A DNA stretch of 64,000 bases from Aneurinibacillus tyrosinisolvens (lineage in GTDB: Bacteria > Bacillota > Bacilli > Aneurinibacillales > Aneurinibacillaceae): NCBI RefSeq assembly GCF_001015055.1, contig NZ_BBWZ01000011.1:89231-153230 (forward strand). Direction: 5' to 3'. A model generated the notes under the pieces. That model saw only the letters and a list, made by a program, of their open reading frames with translations, ran no database searches and was not told where the DNA came from. Each line of letters begins with the position of its first letter. Position 1 is the stretch's first letter. A program made the position numbers and the translations under genes. This document shows, piece by piece, positions 34,502 to 43,968 of the stretch.

Positions 34502-35571
34502 GATTTCACCTCCTGGGCCAAACGGGCACACGCCAGCCTTATCTCTAAATAACTGAAATCCGCCCCTGCAGCTCGCTTGATTTCACCCAGCTTCTTCGTC
34601 CCCGTCTCTTTCATAATCGTATGAACCCGCTCAATTTTTTCGTTCGTCACAAAATCGGCCACATCATAGAAAGGATCAGCAATGGCGATTTCAACGATAT
34701 GATCCTCGATTGTGCCGCGCTTTAGCCCTCTTCTCTTCCCTATCTCTTCAAGTGTGAGGCCTGCCGCAAGCAAAAGCTTGGTCTGCCTGGCGGTAGCTGT
34801 CAAGCCGTGATTGCCCATATCTTTATCCACGAGCCTAGACAAAACGCCATCGACGCTGCCTGAAGAGGGAAAACGCTCAGCAACAAGGCGGATGAGGTGC
34901 ATACCCGCCCATTCCCCCGCATGCCCGAACAATTCCGCAATTTGCGAGAACGTTAGCCCCGTCTTGCGCTTCCCGCTTAGCCGCCGCAGTATAATTTGCT
35001 GTTCCCACGGGGCAAGCCCCTCCACCCATGCGGAAAGCTCATATTTAACCGTACCGGCTAACTCCTGCCTGTCCGGATACTGTGAAAGCAGCTGCTTTAC
35101 CTCCTGCTGGATTTCTCTGTCCTCAATGACAGGGTAAAAATGCGAAGCCTGCTGGGTAATATGGGAGAGCGTCTGTACAAGCAATTGAAGTTTGCTCCAT
35201 AAACGGATGGCGCGGACTTTATCGTGAACCGATGAGATGGACGCCAGGCATTCCTCGTAGTTGTATAAGGAATCGTATACAGCCAACTGCTCCTCTCCTT
35301 GAGGCGAACAATAAATGCTTTCTTTATTTGCATTAGGGTGAACGGTGAGCCACCCTGCGCTTATCGCGTCTTCTATTTCCTGTCTGACCTCTTCATTCGT
35401 TCGGTGCTGCATGATGCCATAAAGAATAGACACACCAAACAGGGCAGCATCTGTAATAACCTGGTTATTTTTTCGGCCGCGCAGCAAATGGACAACCGCC
35501 TGCGGAGATCGCTCTCCGGCAAAGCGCTGTGCCGCCAGCAAACAGAGGCCGGTATAAAATGGATTTTGCAT
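34498..35571 (-). CDS. ypbB: YpbB-like helix-turn-helix protein
   Basis: A 357-residue protein of unknown biochemical role that regularly accompanies recQ. It begins MQNPFYTGLCLLAAQRFAGERS, followed by YHLLRGRK-like HLLRGRKNNQ, and ends with a helicase-associated helix-turn-helix region (LTLEEIGKRRGLKRGTIEDHIVE). The ATG at 35571 has GAGGG 9 bases upstream; the much longer ORF starting at 35805 would overlap the fer promoter and adds an implausible hydrophobic tail. Confidence 0.8.
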   Translation of the reverse strand: MQNPFYTGLCLLAAQRFAGERSPQAVVHLLRGRKNNQVITDAALFGVSILYGIMQHRTNEEVRQEIEDAISAGWLTVHPNANKESIYCSPQGEEQLAVYDSLYNYEECLASISSVHDKVRAIRLWSKLQLLVQTLSHITQQASHFYPVIEDREIQQEVKQLLSQYPDRQELAGTVKYELSAWVEGLAPWEQQIILRRLSGKRKTGLTFSQIAELFGHAGEWAGMHLIRLVAERFPSSGSVDGVLSRLVDKDMGNHGLTATARQTKLLLAAGLTLEEIGKRRGLKRGTIEDHIVEIAIADPFYDVADFVTNEKIERVHTIMKETGTKKLGEIKRAAGADFSYLEIRLACARLAQEVKS

Positions 35572-35623
35572 TCTTTTCATCCCTCTAACCACTGGGGTAT
35601 ATTGCTTTATAATTTCATTATAG

Positions 35624-35989
<366 letters not shown>

Positions 35990-36000
35990 GATGATTTACT

Positions 36001-36053
36001 AACCCCGCGGGTGCTCTCTTCGTTTACATATATGCGCAGCACCGCGGGGTTTT
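36001..36053 (+). terminator. Terminator after fer
   Basis: AACCCCGCGG...TGCT and AGCA...CCGCGGGGTT arms followed by TTTTA on the plus strand, 12 bases after the fer stop. Confidence 0.9.
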
Positions 36054-36076
36054 ATATTTTCATGCCATGCAGCGCG

Positions 36077-36116
36077 TAAAAAGCCGGCCTTGATTCATTC
36101 AAGGCCGGCTTTTTTG
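36077..36116 (-). terminator. Bidirectional terminator
   Basis: A 14-bp GC-rich stem (AAGCCGGCCTTGA and complement) with A-run before and T-run after. It can end transcription of the minus-strand squalene/phytoene synthase gene and any residual fer transcript. Confidence 0.85.
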
Positions 36117-36183
36117 CGGTATAGAAAACTGCATGTTGCTTTAAAGTCATAAAGTTAGCTTCCCATCATGAGACGAATAAGCT

Positions 36184-37011
36184 TTACGCCCGCCTGGCTT
36201 CCGTTATTTGTTTAACGAGCCGGGTTACAGCAGCACGGCTAAGCTTTTCCTCGCCCGCCTCCAGGGCCTCAAGCGTGCCGTGCGCGAGAATGAGAGGAAT
36301 CCGGCAAAAAGCAAGAATCGGTTCCAATGGAATGCTCTTTACATACTGATCCGCCAGGGCCAGGTTCCGCCGGGCATATGAGAACATGTCCGCCATCTCC
36401 CATCCATCAGGAAAAAAGTCTACTCCTCTGGATAAGTCTTCCGCACGATTGCGAATAATATTAACAGCCTGCAGGCCGCGGCCAAAGGCGATGGCCTGCT
36501 CCCGGTCCGTTTCTATATTATCATGCCACATCCAAATCTCTGACAGCATGACGCCAACTAAACCAGCCACATAGAACGTATAGTCATCCAAATCAGCTTC
36601 ACTCTTAATTTGCCAGCCTTTTGAAACCCAGTCCGCCATGCCCTTGGACATCATCGCTGTTGCCTTTCTGATGTTCGGTATGATGGATGGTGGACAAAGT
36701 TTCTGCCAATCTCCCAGGCGTAAGGTGACTTCGGGCAGGAAAGAGTGGTATGATGCAAATAATGCCATTAACTCGCTGTTATGGACCGGCTTTTCCAGAA
36801 GCAGGCCGACCGAACGCAGCAGGTTAATTTTACTGGTCGATGAAAGTTCGGGATGGTCTTCTATTTCATCAATCGCTCTCATGCAAAGGTAAGCTGATGC
36901 AACGGATTCCTGCAACCCGGGTGGTAGATGGCTAATAGGAATAAAGAAAGTGCGGCTCGTTGCCAGCAGCATGTCCATTGCCTCTTTGTATAAATCAATC
37001 GTCTCTGCCAT
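36184..37011 (-). CDS. Squalene/phytoene synthase family protein
   Basis: A 275-residue enzyme of the head-to-head prenyl transferase family. It has the first aspartate-rich region as AIDEIED and the second as NIIRNRAED with FFP after it, fitting the family DxxED patterns. Start at 37011 (AAAGGAG 11 bases upstream) rather than 37041. No carotenoid or hopanoid genes are near, so the product (squalene, dehydrosqualene, phytoene, or a YisP-like phosphatase activity) cannot be decided. Confidence 0.8.
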   Translation of the reverse strand: MAETIDLYKEAMDMLLATSRTFFIPISHLPPGLQESVASAYLCMRAIDEIEDHPELSSTSKINLLRSVGLLLEKPVHNSELMALFASYHSFLPEVTLRLGDWQKLCPPSIIPNIRKATAMMSKGMADWVSKGWQIKSEADLDDYTFYVAGLVGVMLSEIWMWHDNIETDREQAIAFGRGLQAVNIIRNRAEDLSRGVDFFPDGWEMADMFSYARRNLALADQYVKSIPLEPILAFCRIPLILAHGTLEALEAGEEKLSRAAVTRLVKQITEARRA

Positions 37012-37251
37012 GTTGAATAACGCTCCTTTTCGGTTCTGCAAGTATCTCTTGTTAGTTTACCCTATCCATGATAATTCAAAAAGGATGTCCGATAATACTG
37101 CTTATGAAGTCTTCTGTGCGAGTTAACAAAGTTGTCACAATTATTTTCATGTATTTTTGATTTTTTAGATCCGCTTTTTGTTAAAATAGCATAGTGACTT
37201 TAAAAAGATAACCTTTATCGTTATAGGGATAAAGGAAAGAGAGGAATGGCC

Positions 37252-38166
37252 ATGAAGAACACCGAAGCAATTACTGATAACTCCATTTCTATTAGACAAT
37301 ATTTCTCGTGGAAAGTTATAAAAGCCATTATAAAAACAGGGATTATTAATTCAAACCTGATGGGGATGTTCGCAGGCCTTTGTTTGGCCCTGTATGTGAA
37401 TGACCTGCGCTTTTTAGACTACCTTCCGGAAGCGATGTTAGCTTTAGCAGGAACGGCTTTTATCGTTGGCGGTTCAGGTGCCATTAATAACTTCTACGAC
37501 CGGGATATTGATGCCATTATGAAGAGAACGAAAGACAGGCCGACGGCTGACGGTTCTGTTCCTCCTCAGTTTGCCCTGTGGCTGGGAACGTTTCTTCTCG
37601 TTGCCGGATTGGTTCTTTTGCTATTCGTCTCTAAAATAGCGGCGCTTATTGGCTTTTTGGGGTTTTTCTTTTATGTATTTACCTACACGATGCTTACGAA
37701 ACGCAGAACGATTTACAACACGGAGGTAGGAAGCCTTTCCGGAGCAATGGCTCCCCTCATCGGTTGGACTGTCATTTCTTCAGATGTATTCCACCCGATG
37801 GCTATCGGACTGTTTGTCTTAATGTTTTTATGGCAGCCTCCTCACTTTTACGCGATTGCGATTAGACGGTTGGAGGAGTACAGAGCGGCGGGTGTGCCGA
37901 TGCTTCCGGTCATCAAGGGCGTGCACCGTGCAAAAGTGCAGACCATCGTCTATTTAATAGCCCTGCTATTCGCTTCGTTTTTGTTTTTGCCATTCAGTAA
38001 AGTCATTACATTTACGATGTTTGGACTGACCCTCGCCTGGATGTTGCTTGGTATTCTTCGCTTTAAAAAGGCTGAAGATGAGAAATGGGCCACACTTATG
38101 TTTGTGTTTTCTCTCAATCATTTAACGATTCTTTTCGGGCTCATGATCGCGGTTTCGTTTATTTAA
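37252..38166 (+). CDS. ctaB: Protoheme IX farnesyltransferase (heme O synthase)
   Basis: Membrane enzyme that farnesylates heme B to heme O for terminal oxidases. The 304-residue polytopic protein shows the prenyl-diphosphate motif NNFYDRDIDAIMKRT and the second region YTMLTKRRTIYNTEVG. The second ATG (37252) is better spaced from GAGAGG than the first at 37246. Plus strand, divergent from the squalene/phytoene synthase gene; the other cta genes are not in the window. Confidence 0.93.
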   Translation: MKNTEAITDNSISIRQYFSWKVIKAIIKTGIINSNLMGMFAGLCLALYVNDLRFLDYLPEAMLALAGTAFIVGGSGAINNFYDRDIDAIMKRTKDRPTADGSVPPQFALWLGTFLLVAGLVLLLFVSKIAALIGFLGFFFYVFTYTMLTKRRTIYNTEVGSLSGAMAPLIGWTVISSDVFHPMAIGLFVLMFLWQPPHFYAIAIRRLEEYRAAGVPMLPVIKGVHRAKVQTIVYLIALLFASFLFLPFSKVITFTMFGLTLAWMLLGILRFKKAEDEKWATLMFVFSLNHLTILFGLMIAVSFI

Positions 38167-38246
38167 ATGATTTTAGAAATGGTAATTCAGAATTTACAAA
38201 TGCGACTAAGTAAAGTACAATAGAATAAAATTTAACAGTGTAGAAA

Positions 38247-38323
38247 TCTCTTATCCAGAGAGGCGGAGGGACTGGCCCGATGAAGCCTCAGCAACCACAG
38301 GTACGTTCTGTAAGGTGCTATTA
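38247..38323 (+). promoter_or_regulatory. Truncated SAM-I riboswitch (S-box)
   Basis: The 5' half of an S-box is clear: CTCTTATCCAGAGAGG, GGAGGGACTGGCCC, GATGAAGCCTCAGCAACC and AAGGTGCTA, with P2 arms GAGGC/GCCTC and a short P3 (ACAG/CTGT). The P4 hairpin and the 3' strand of P1 that should follow are missing; an ORF begins immediately, using AAGGTG as its ribosome binding site. It probably cannot fold as a standard SAM aptamer. Confidence 0.75.
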
Positions 38324-38566
38324 ATGAAACACGTAGAAGCACAGGTAAGCAAAGCGTGGGTAAACGATTATTTACACTTGTACCTTTATGCTGGAACGAT
38401 TGGGGATACGCAGTGGCAATGCGATATTATGGATACGCTGCGGAATGCCGATAAAGAAATAACCGATGCAGTGCGCTCCGCTATTCAAACTGAATTGTGG
38501 AAACAATATGACTTCTATGATGGCGATGATGCGCGAAATGAAGGAAAAATCCCGTTAATTAAATAA
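38324..38566 (+). CDS. Small hypothetical protein after an S-box remnant
   Basis: An 80-residue acidic protein that I do not recognise (KHVEAQVSKAWVNDYLHLY ... ELWKQYDFYDGDDARNEG). The ATG at 38324 lies 6 bases after AAGGTG, which is part of the S-box sequence. A strong terminator follows directly, so it forms a complete monocistronic unit. Reality as a gene is supported by the ribosome binding site and terminator; no function can be given. Confidence 0.6.
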   Translation: MKHVEAQVSKAWVNDYLHLYLYAGTIGDTQWQCDIMDTLRNADKEITDAVRSAIQTELWKQYDFYDGDDARNEGKIPLIK

Positions 38567-38575
38567 AGACTTGCG

Positions 38576-38613
38576 AAAGCTGCTTCTCCCCTCTGGAGAG
38601 GCAGCTTTTTTTA
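38576..38613 (+). terminator. Terminator after the S-box-linked ORF
   Basis: AAAGCTGC and GCAGCTTT arms with an inner CTCCCCTCTGGAG stem-loop, followed by TTTTTTT. Confidence 0.9.
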
Positions 38614-38693
38614 TTGTACCTCTACCGTTATGACCGCGTCTTTTTGAGGCAGGGTAAGAATGGATACCCAAAGTTTAACGATAAGGAGAAGTG

Positions 38694-39493
38694 ATGATGA
38701 AAGCTCTTACTTACCAAGGCATGAAAAACGTAAAAGTAAAAGATGTCCCGGCTCCGGTAATTAAACAAAACGAGGATATCATTGTACGGATTACAAGCAC
38801 AGCCATTTGCGGTTCAGATCTTCACCTTATTCATAACATGGTCCCTGGAATGACGGAAGACTATATCATCGGCCATGAGCCTATGGGAATTGTTGAAGAG
38901 ACAGGGCCTTCTGTTACGCGTGTGAAGAAGGGCGATCACGTCATTATCCCATTTAATGTATCATGCGGCCAGTGCTTTTTCTGTACGCATCAGATGGAAA
39001 GCCAGTGTGATAATTCCAATCATAATCATGATACAGGTGGTTATCTTGGCTTCTCGGAGACGTATGGTAGGTATCCGGGGGGACAGGCAGAATTTTTACG
39101 CGTGCCCTACTTGACTGTGTCGGTATGGAAGCTACAATGTCTGCCCTGGAAAAAGCGGAGGCTCTTCTCAAGCTGCAGGGCGGATCAAAAGGTGCAATTA
39201 TTCTAGGCAGTGAAGCAGTCCGTAAATTTGGAACACTCCAATTGGTCGGTGTGTATGGTTCTGTGTATCATAATTTTCCACTCGGCCGCATTTTCGAGAG
39301 AAATATTAGCCTTAAAATGGGACAGGCACCTGTTATTCATTACATGCCTGAACTATATAAAATGATTACAAACGGACAAATTAACCCGTCCGATATTATT
39401 ACCCATCGTCTCCCGCTTGCGGAAGCTGAGCACGGGTATGATGTTTTTGATAACAAGAAAGAAAATTGCATTAAAGTTGTTCTTAAACCATAA
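38694..39493 (+). pseudogene. Zinc-dependent alcohol dehydrogenase with internal deletion
   Basis: The first 137 or so codons encode the zinc-binding catalytic part of a medium-chain dehydrogenase (CGSDLH, GHEPMGIVEE, CGQCFFC). After LRVPY at about 39107 the frame shifts and the sequence resumes at DCVGMEATMSALEKA, in the family's C-terminal half, which continues intact to CIKVVLKP. About 380 bases that should encode the Rossmann NAD-binding fold are missing. AAGGAG precedes the start. The product cannot bind NAD normally. Confidence 0.85.
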
Positions 39494-39510
39494 GAAACCC
39501 TCCTTATGTA

Positions 39511-39557
39511 AAAACCCGGCCCCCTGCTTATAAAAACTGAGCAAGGGACCGGGTTTT
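39511..39557 (+). terminator. Terminator after the dehydrogenase pseudogene
   Basis: AAAACCCGG and CCGGGTTTT arms, extended by CCC..GC/GC..GGG pairing. Confidence 0.85.
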
Positions 39558-39742
39558 ACAAGTATAACCTCCTCCCCTAACGAGAACGTCTGATGATGGG
39601 ATAGAGATCATAGCTTCTAGCCCAAAATCCTCTTCGCCTCTTTCTAGTCAACTTTGCTTAGCAAGCTGCATAAATAAGGATGAGATAGAAGCTATGTTAG
39701 GCGAAAACACACAAAAATATCGTAAATGGAGAGGTGCGTTAC

Positions 39743-40012
39743 ATGCTATTTTCGTTAATGCAGCTCATTGGCGGAATCATTTTGTCCTTAGGCCGGATAC
39801 CCCAAATCATGCAAATCGCTAAAACAAAGTCTGTGAAGGATTTAAGCTTAAATTCTTACCTTCTTATCCTTTTAGGAATCAGCCTTATGGAAGCTTACGC
39901 GATAAGCCTGGCTGCAGCAGGTGTTGGCATGGCTTTTCTAATAACCAATACGTTATCCCTATGTATCGTATTGGTCGTTGTTGTTCTTATTTTCCGGTAT
40001 CGGCACCGATAA
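39743..40012 (+). CDS. SemiSWEET/PQ-loop membrane protein
   Basis: An 89-residue protein with three hydrophobic segments. The first holds a PQ-loop pattern (GGIILSLGRIPQIMQIAKTKS followed by LSLNSY), typical of bacterial SemiSWEET transporters, which work as dimers and carry sugars. The ATG at 39743 is 8 bases after GGAGAGG; the GTG at 39734 is within that spacer. The sugar specificity is unknown. Confidence 0.8.
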   Translation: MLFSLMQLIGGIILSLGRIPQIMQIAKTKSVKDLSLNSYLLILLGISLMEAYAISLAAAGVGMAFLITNTLSLCIVLVVVVLIFRYRHR

Positions 40013-40273
40013 TTTGCTAACCCAAAAGTAAAACGATAGTTGGAGGATAAGTAATCCTTACTTTAGTATTATTTTTTATAATTTTCAAATAATACTATTT
40101 TATTATATTATTTGTGCTATAGTAAAGAGGAATGAAATATGAAGAAGGGATATTTTTATTCCTCTATCTTCAAATAAATATCTGCCTATCAGCTTGTCTA
40201 CACCCCGGTTTTTATTTATTTTTTGATAGGTGAATGGACCTGTTCCTGCTCTTACAGAGCAGAAAGGAGCCCC
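40013..40273. other. AT-rich intergenic region
   Basis: 260 bases with strong AT bias and no credible gene. It holds an 8-bp inverted repeat AGAGGAAT/ATTCCTCT (40126-40133, 40158-40165) that encloses a ribosome-binding-site-like GAGGAATGAAAT and a 12-codon ORF starting at about 40140. This might be a leader for the downstream zinc-ribbon gene, but support is weak. Confidence 0.3.
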
Positions 40274-40513
40274 ATGCAACAGATATTTGGAAGCCACAAG
40301 TGCTACAATTGTAATAAGAAGTTTGATTGGACAGGCGAGCTACGTAATCAAGTGGATGAAAGAATGCGGCAGCAGATTGTAGACAATCGAAACTTACAGT
40401 ATGCTCGATTCTCGGAAGGAACCAACGAAGACTTCACGATAAATGTAAAGTGTACACACTGTAACTATCCGCTGGAGTTTAATTATAGCCATAATAAAAA
40501 GCTGCTCTTATGA
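40274..40513 (+). CDS. Small zinc-ribbon protein
   Basis: A 79-residue protein with two CxxC knuckles, CYNCNKKFDW near the N-terminus and CTHCNYPLEF near residue 62, likely forming one zinc ribbon. The ATG at 40274 is 4-5 bases after AAAGGAG. A terminator overlaps the 3' end. No family recognised. Confidence 0.75.
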   Translation: MQQIFGSHKCYNCNKKFDWTGELRNQVDERMRQQIVDNRNLQYARFSEGTNEDFTINVKCTHCNYPLEFNYSHNKKLLL

Positions 40514-40525
40514 GCGGCTTTTTTG
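40496..40525 (+). terminator. Terminator after zinc-ribbon gene
   Basis: AAAAAGCTGCTC and GAGCGGCTTTTTT arms with a TTAT loop; overlaps the last codons. Confidence 0.85.
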
Positions 40526-40556
40526 CATAAAGTAAATGATTTGTCTTAGACAACTG

Positions 40557-41819
40557 CTACAACACTTTTCGTATCGTGAAAAACTTCGTCAGCAGCCATG
40601 GGCCCTGGGGCAGGTTAAGATTTAGCTGCCAGGCCCCCATCCCCCTTAACCTGTAACGGTATACAAGCAGCATTTTTTCACTCATGCTTCGCGGCTCTTC
40701 AAACCAAACGATGTGCCTTCGTCCCATCTCATCAACATACTGGAAATAAGGAGATTCATATTCCACCGAATACCGGATTGGGACCTGGTATCTCATAGCT
40801 AATTCCACCGCATCCGATACGGAAATCGCTGTTCCCGGTGTTTCAGGAGTATATGGAAGAGGCCAATCATAACCGTAGAGAGGGACCCCAAGCAGTATTT
40901 TTCTGCTGGGTACCCTGCTTAGAGCGAATTCAATCGTTCGCCTGACTTGATCGATAGGGGCAACCGGGCCAGGTTCACTCCCTGCTTCATGAAAATCATA
41001 TGCCATTATAAACATAAGATCGACAACCGAGCCGATAGCTCCATAATCATACCCCAGGAGCCACGGAATGTCCTCGCTCGTCTTCGCCGGAACAGCGATC
41101 GTCATGACATAACCGGCGGGCTTGAGCCGGTCTCCGAGCCGGCGTAAGAAATCGGAATAATAATCTCGATCTTCGGCCGTTACCCGTTCAAAATCAATAT
41201 TAACTCCTGAATATCCTCTCGATGACAACAGATTGAAAATATTATTAATGAGATTTTGCCTGACGGCAGGCGTGCGAAGCACTTCTCTTACTAGATTCGG
41301 ATTGAAGCCGCTTTCTGTCAGGTTTGTAATGGTTGCAAGAGGCGCAACATGCCTTGCTCTCGCTATGCTCACAACCGGCTGATCGTTTAGCTGGCTAAGG
41401 GAACCATCGCTGCCAAAGTGATATTCAAATAAGGCGACATACGTCATATATGGAGCAAAATCGCTAATTAAAGCCTGATCCAATTCAGGGGTTTGAAGGA
41501 CCGTGTACCCCAGAGTAGAGATTCGGTAGTTTGGGAACTTTGGTATCCGAACTCTCATCCCCGGCTGTAAGTTATTCAGATTGAGGGAAGGATTTGCACT
41601 GGCAAGAACATCAGGAGGGACATAGGCCATCCTTGAAATGGTATACAGGCTATCCCCGGGCTGAACTATATATAAAGGCTGGTTAATGAGAAGAGATTGG
41701 CCGGGCACAACATTGGGATTAACTAAACCGTTAACAGCACGAATGGCATCGACGGGGATGTCATATCTTACGCTTATCGAATACAATGAGTCATTAGGCC
41801 GGACGGTATAGACAAACAT
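40557..41819 (-). CDS. LysM-GH18 spore cortex/peptidoglycan hydrolase (SleL/YaaH-like)
   Basis: A 420-residue protein with two N-terminal LysM repeats (residues 2-46 and 49-93) and a GH18 domain. The catalytic motif GVNIDFE (acid Glu) is near residue 210, followed by MFIMAYDFHEAGS and MGAWQLNL. Such proteins (YaaH, YdhD, SleL) act on spore cortex fragments as N-acetylglucosaminidases. No signal peptide is seen, which is usual for these spore proteins. Confidence 0.88.
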   Translation of the reverse strand: MFVYTVRPNDSLYSISVRYDIPVDAIRAVNGLVNPNVVPGQSLLINQPLYIVQPGDSLYTISRMAYVPPDVLASANPSLNLNNLQPGMRVRIPKFPNYRISTLGYTVLQTPELDQALISDFAPYMTYVALFEYHFGSDGSLSQLNDQPVVSIARARHVAPLATITNLTESGFNPNLVREVLRTPAVRQNLINNIFNLLSSRGYSGVNIDFERVTAEDRDYYSDFLRRLGDRLKPAGYVMTIAVPAKTSEDIPWLLGYDYGAIGSVVDLMFIMAYDFHEAGSEPGPVAPIDQVRRTIEFALSRVPSRKILLGVPLYGYDWPLPYTPETPGTAISVSDAVELAMRYQVPIRYSVEYESPYFQYVDEMGRRHIVWFEEPRSMSEKMLLVYRYRLRGMGAWQLNLNLPQGPWLLTKFFTIRKVL

Positions 41820-41963
41820 ATCTTACCTCCCTTTTTCTATATCCTATGCCCTGCATCTCATTTTTAGCAATATGAAAAGCGAATATGGTTTAACCTTCAG
41901 TGAAAAGTGGTAAGGAATTTAATCATTATCCCTTTTTTCTTATTTCGAAAGGAGCCTGCGTAT

Positions 41964-42152
41964 ATGAAAATTTCTTTTTTCGAGCGCGTAGAAGAGAATA
42001 AACAGGAAGAAGTCGTTATTAAAGATGTTTCAACATGTATTTCCAGTTTAAGAAACGATAACAAAGTAAATGTAAACGGAGAAGACTATCAATATGTTGG
42101 ACTTCAATTAAGCCGCGACCAATTAGCGGTTTATTTGGCGAAAAATGATTAA
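41964..42152 (+). CDS. Small hypothetical protein
   Basis: A 62-residue protein not recognised (MKISFFERVEENKQEEVVIK ... YLAKND). The ATG at 41964 has AAAGGAG about 9 bases upstream; the longer start at 41907 is rejected. A terminator follows at 42189. Probably cytosolic. Confidence 0.65.
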   Translation: MKISFFERVEENKQEEVVIKDVSTCISSLRNDNKVNVNGEDYQYVGLQLSRDQLAVYLAKND

Positions 42153-42188
42153 GTAGATTTAGTTTCTTATATTGCCATAGCGTATAAT

Positions 42189-42228
42189 AAAAAATTATCT
42201 CCGCTATAAAAGAAGGAGATAATTTTTT
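42189..42228 (+). terminator. Terminator
   Basis: AAAAAATTATCTCC and GGAGATAATTTTTT form a perfect 14-bp stem usable in both directions, between a plus-strand gene and the converging DUF3817 pseudogene. Confidence 0.85.
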
Positions 42229-42257
42229 ATTTGATGGCTATCTTCCTTCTTCCTGTT

Positions 42258-42547
42258 TTACTGCATTTGACGCAATTGTCTATCCAAAACAAAAGTTCCA
42301 AATGGAAGGATAGCAGCCACGAATGCACCTATCATCCATACTATTGACCGCCGATGTTCAACTTTCACGTGGATAACAGAAGCAATATAGAGCATAAAAA
42401 GAATGCCATGCACGATTCCAACAATTTTAACCGCTGCCGGAAAACCGGCAGGTATTTCAGAGGCATAGCAATTCCAAGAAGCAAGAGAAAGGATACCCCT
42501 TCAATAAAACCAGTAATACGTAATTGTCCGATAGGAGTTTTAAGCAT
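42258..42547 (-). pseudogene. DUF3817 membrane protein, frameshifted
   Basis: The first frame (MLKTPIGQLRITGFIEGVSF ... MPLKYL) is typical of DUF3817 (YdzA-like). After TACCT at about 42455 the family sequence continues one frame over: AGFPAAVKIVGIVHGILFML, then VEHRRSIVWMIGAFVAAILP ending RQLRQMQ at 42258. One missing base explains it. Intact, it would be a membrane protein of about 96 residues of unknown function. Confidence 0.8.
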
Positions 42548-42740
42548 GTTATCTTATCACCTTTTCCTTTCATATGACACCTTATTATCTCAAACAAAGC
42601 TCAATAGAAGCAAGATCGCCCTCTGGATTTTAAATATTCAAACAACAAAGAACAAACCCGTTTGATACCAAGTTGGCTTGTTCTTATTAGGACAGGACCT
42701 ATTCTATGTCAGTTTCCAGTCATCTCTAATCCCCACCCCG

Positions 42741-43906
42741 CTATTCATCTAAGTTAACCACAACAGACACAGTTTCAACCTGGCTCCTTCTCAACTTTGC
42801 CCCCCAATATATAGTTAGACATGAAGCTAATAAACAAGATAAGGCGGAGAAGATAAAGCCATTTGACAGCTCGTTATTGTAGTTAGGTAGCCTGCAAAAA
42901 AAGGACCTAAAAATATTCCTAATGAATATACAGCTTGATAAAAACCCATAGCTGTAGCACGTTTTTCGTTCTTGATGTCTTGCACTGTCATTCCTAATAG
43001 TAAGGGAAAGCATATTCCTTGAGCAAATCCATTTACAATTTGTGTCATGCAAAGCTCAAGCATTGTATGTGTAAACGGAATTAGGAATGTAAAAACCGAA
43101 CTTCCAAAAAAGCCCATTGCCAATGTTGCCCATTGGCCGAATCGTATAGCAAAAAATCGCCCTGCCATCAATGTGGCTACCACATGAGGAATCATGAAAG
43201 AAAACACAAGCAGACTAATATCTTCTTCACTAGCTCCAATTTTTAATGCCTGAAGAGGTGTAAAACCGTACATAGTAATAAATAAAGTACTATGGCCAAT
43301 AATAGACAATAATGAGACTTTAAGCAGGGTAGGCTCCTTCATCACCATTATTAAATCTTTTGACTTTATTGGTATCCGGGATGTTTTTTGATTTATTTCT
43401 CTAATTAAAAAAGAGAGGAGGAAACCAATAAAAGCCACTATTACCCCAATCCAAAACGGGGTATGCCAGCCCCATTTACTTACCAGATAACCGCTAACCC
43501 CCATTCCCATTAATTGAGCCATGACCGTAATAAATTGTATGGTTGACATAGCCTTTGCAACATCTTGACTAATAAAATAGCTGGAGTATAAAACAGTAAA
43601 TGCAACCCATGAAGATGCAGAAACCCCCGCCAAAATTCTTGATACCAACGCCCAACCTAAATTGTCGGTTAGTGCCAATCCTAAACAACTGAGCAAACTA
43701 GCTAACATCCCAAAAATAATGAACGGTTTCCTCAATTTCATATAATCCGAAAAAATCCCAAGAGGCAAACGTAGAAATAGTTGTGTAACGCCATAGCTAC
43801 CCAAAATAACTCCGATTATCATATATGAAGCACCATTGTACTCCAAATACGGGGATAAAATAGGCGTATATAGATATTGAGAAGACCAATACATAAAGGT
43901 AACCAA
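42741..43906 (-). pseudogene. MFS transporter, frameshifted
   Basis: A major facilitator superfamily transporter with about twelve hydrophobic segments and the inter-helix motif RLPLGIFSDYMKLRKP near residue 46. The frame breaks at about 42882 after FFAGYL; the C-terminal helix (ELSNGFIFSALSCLLASCL) continues in the -1 frame to 42741. The coding frame also extends upstream to near 43955, next to GGGAGG, but with no ATG, GTG or TTG there; the first usable start is a TTG at 43906. It lies directly downstream of the SDR gene. Substrate unknown. Confidence 0.75.
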
Positions 43907-43968
43907 AATAAAAATAATGTGATCCCTTATACGAACATCTTGTTTCTTATCTGTTTTAATTACCTCCC

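Noticed and set aside
39609..39696. CATAGCTTCT/AGAAGCTATG inverted repeat before the SemiSWEET gene
   Set aside because: Arms are 68 bases apart with no supporting structure or T-tract; too weak to call a riboswitch or attenuator.
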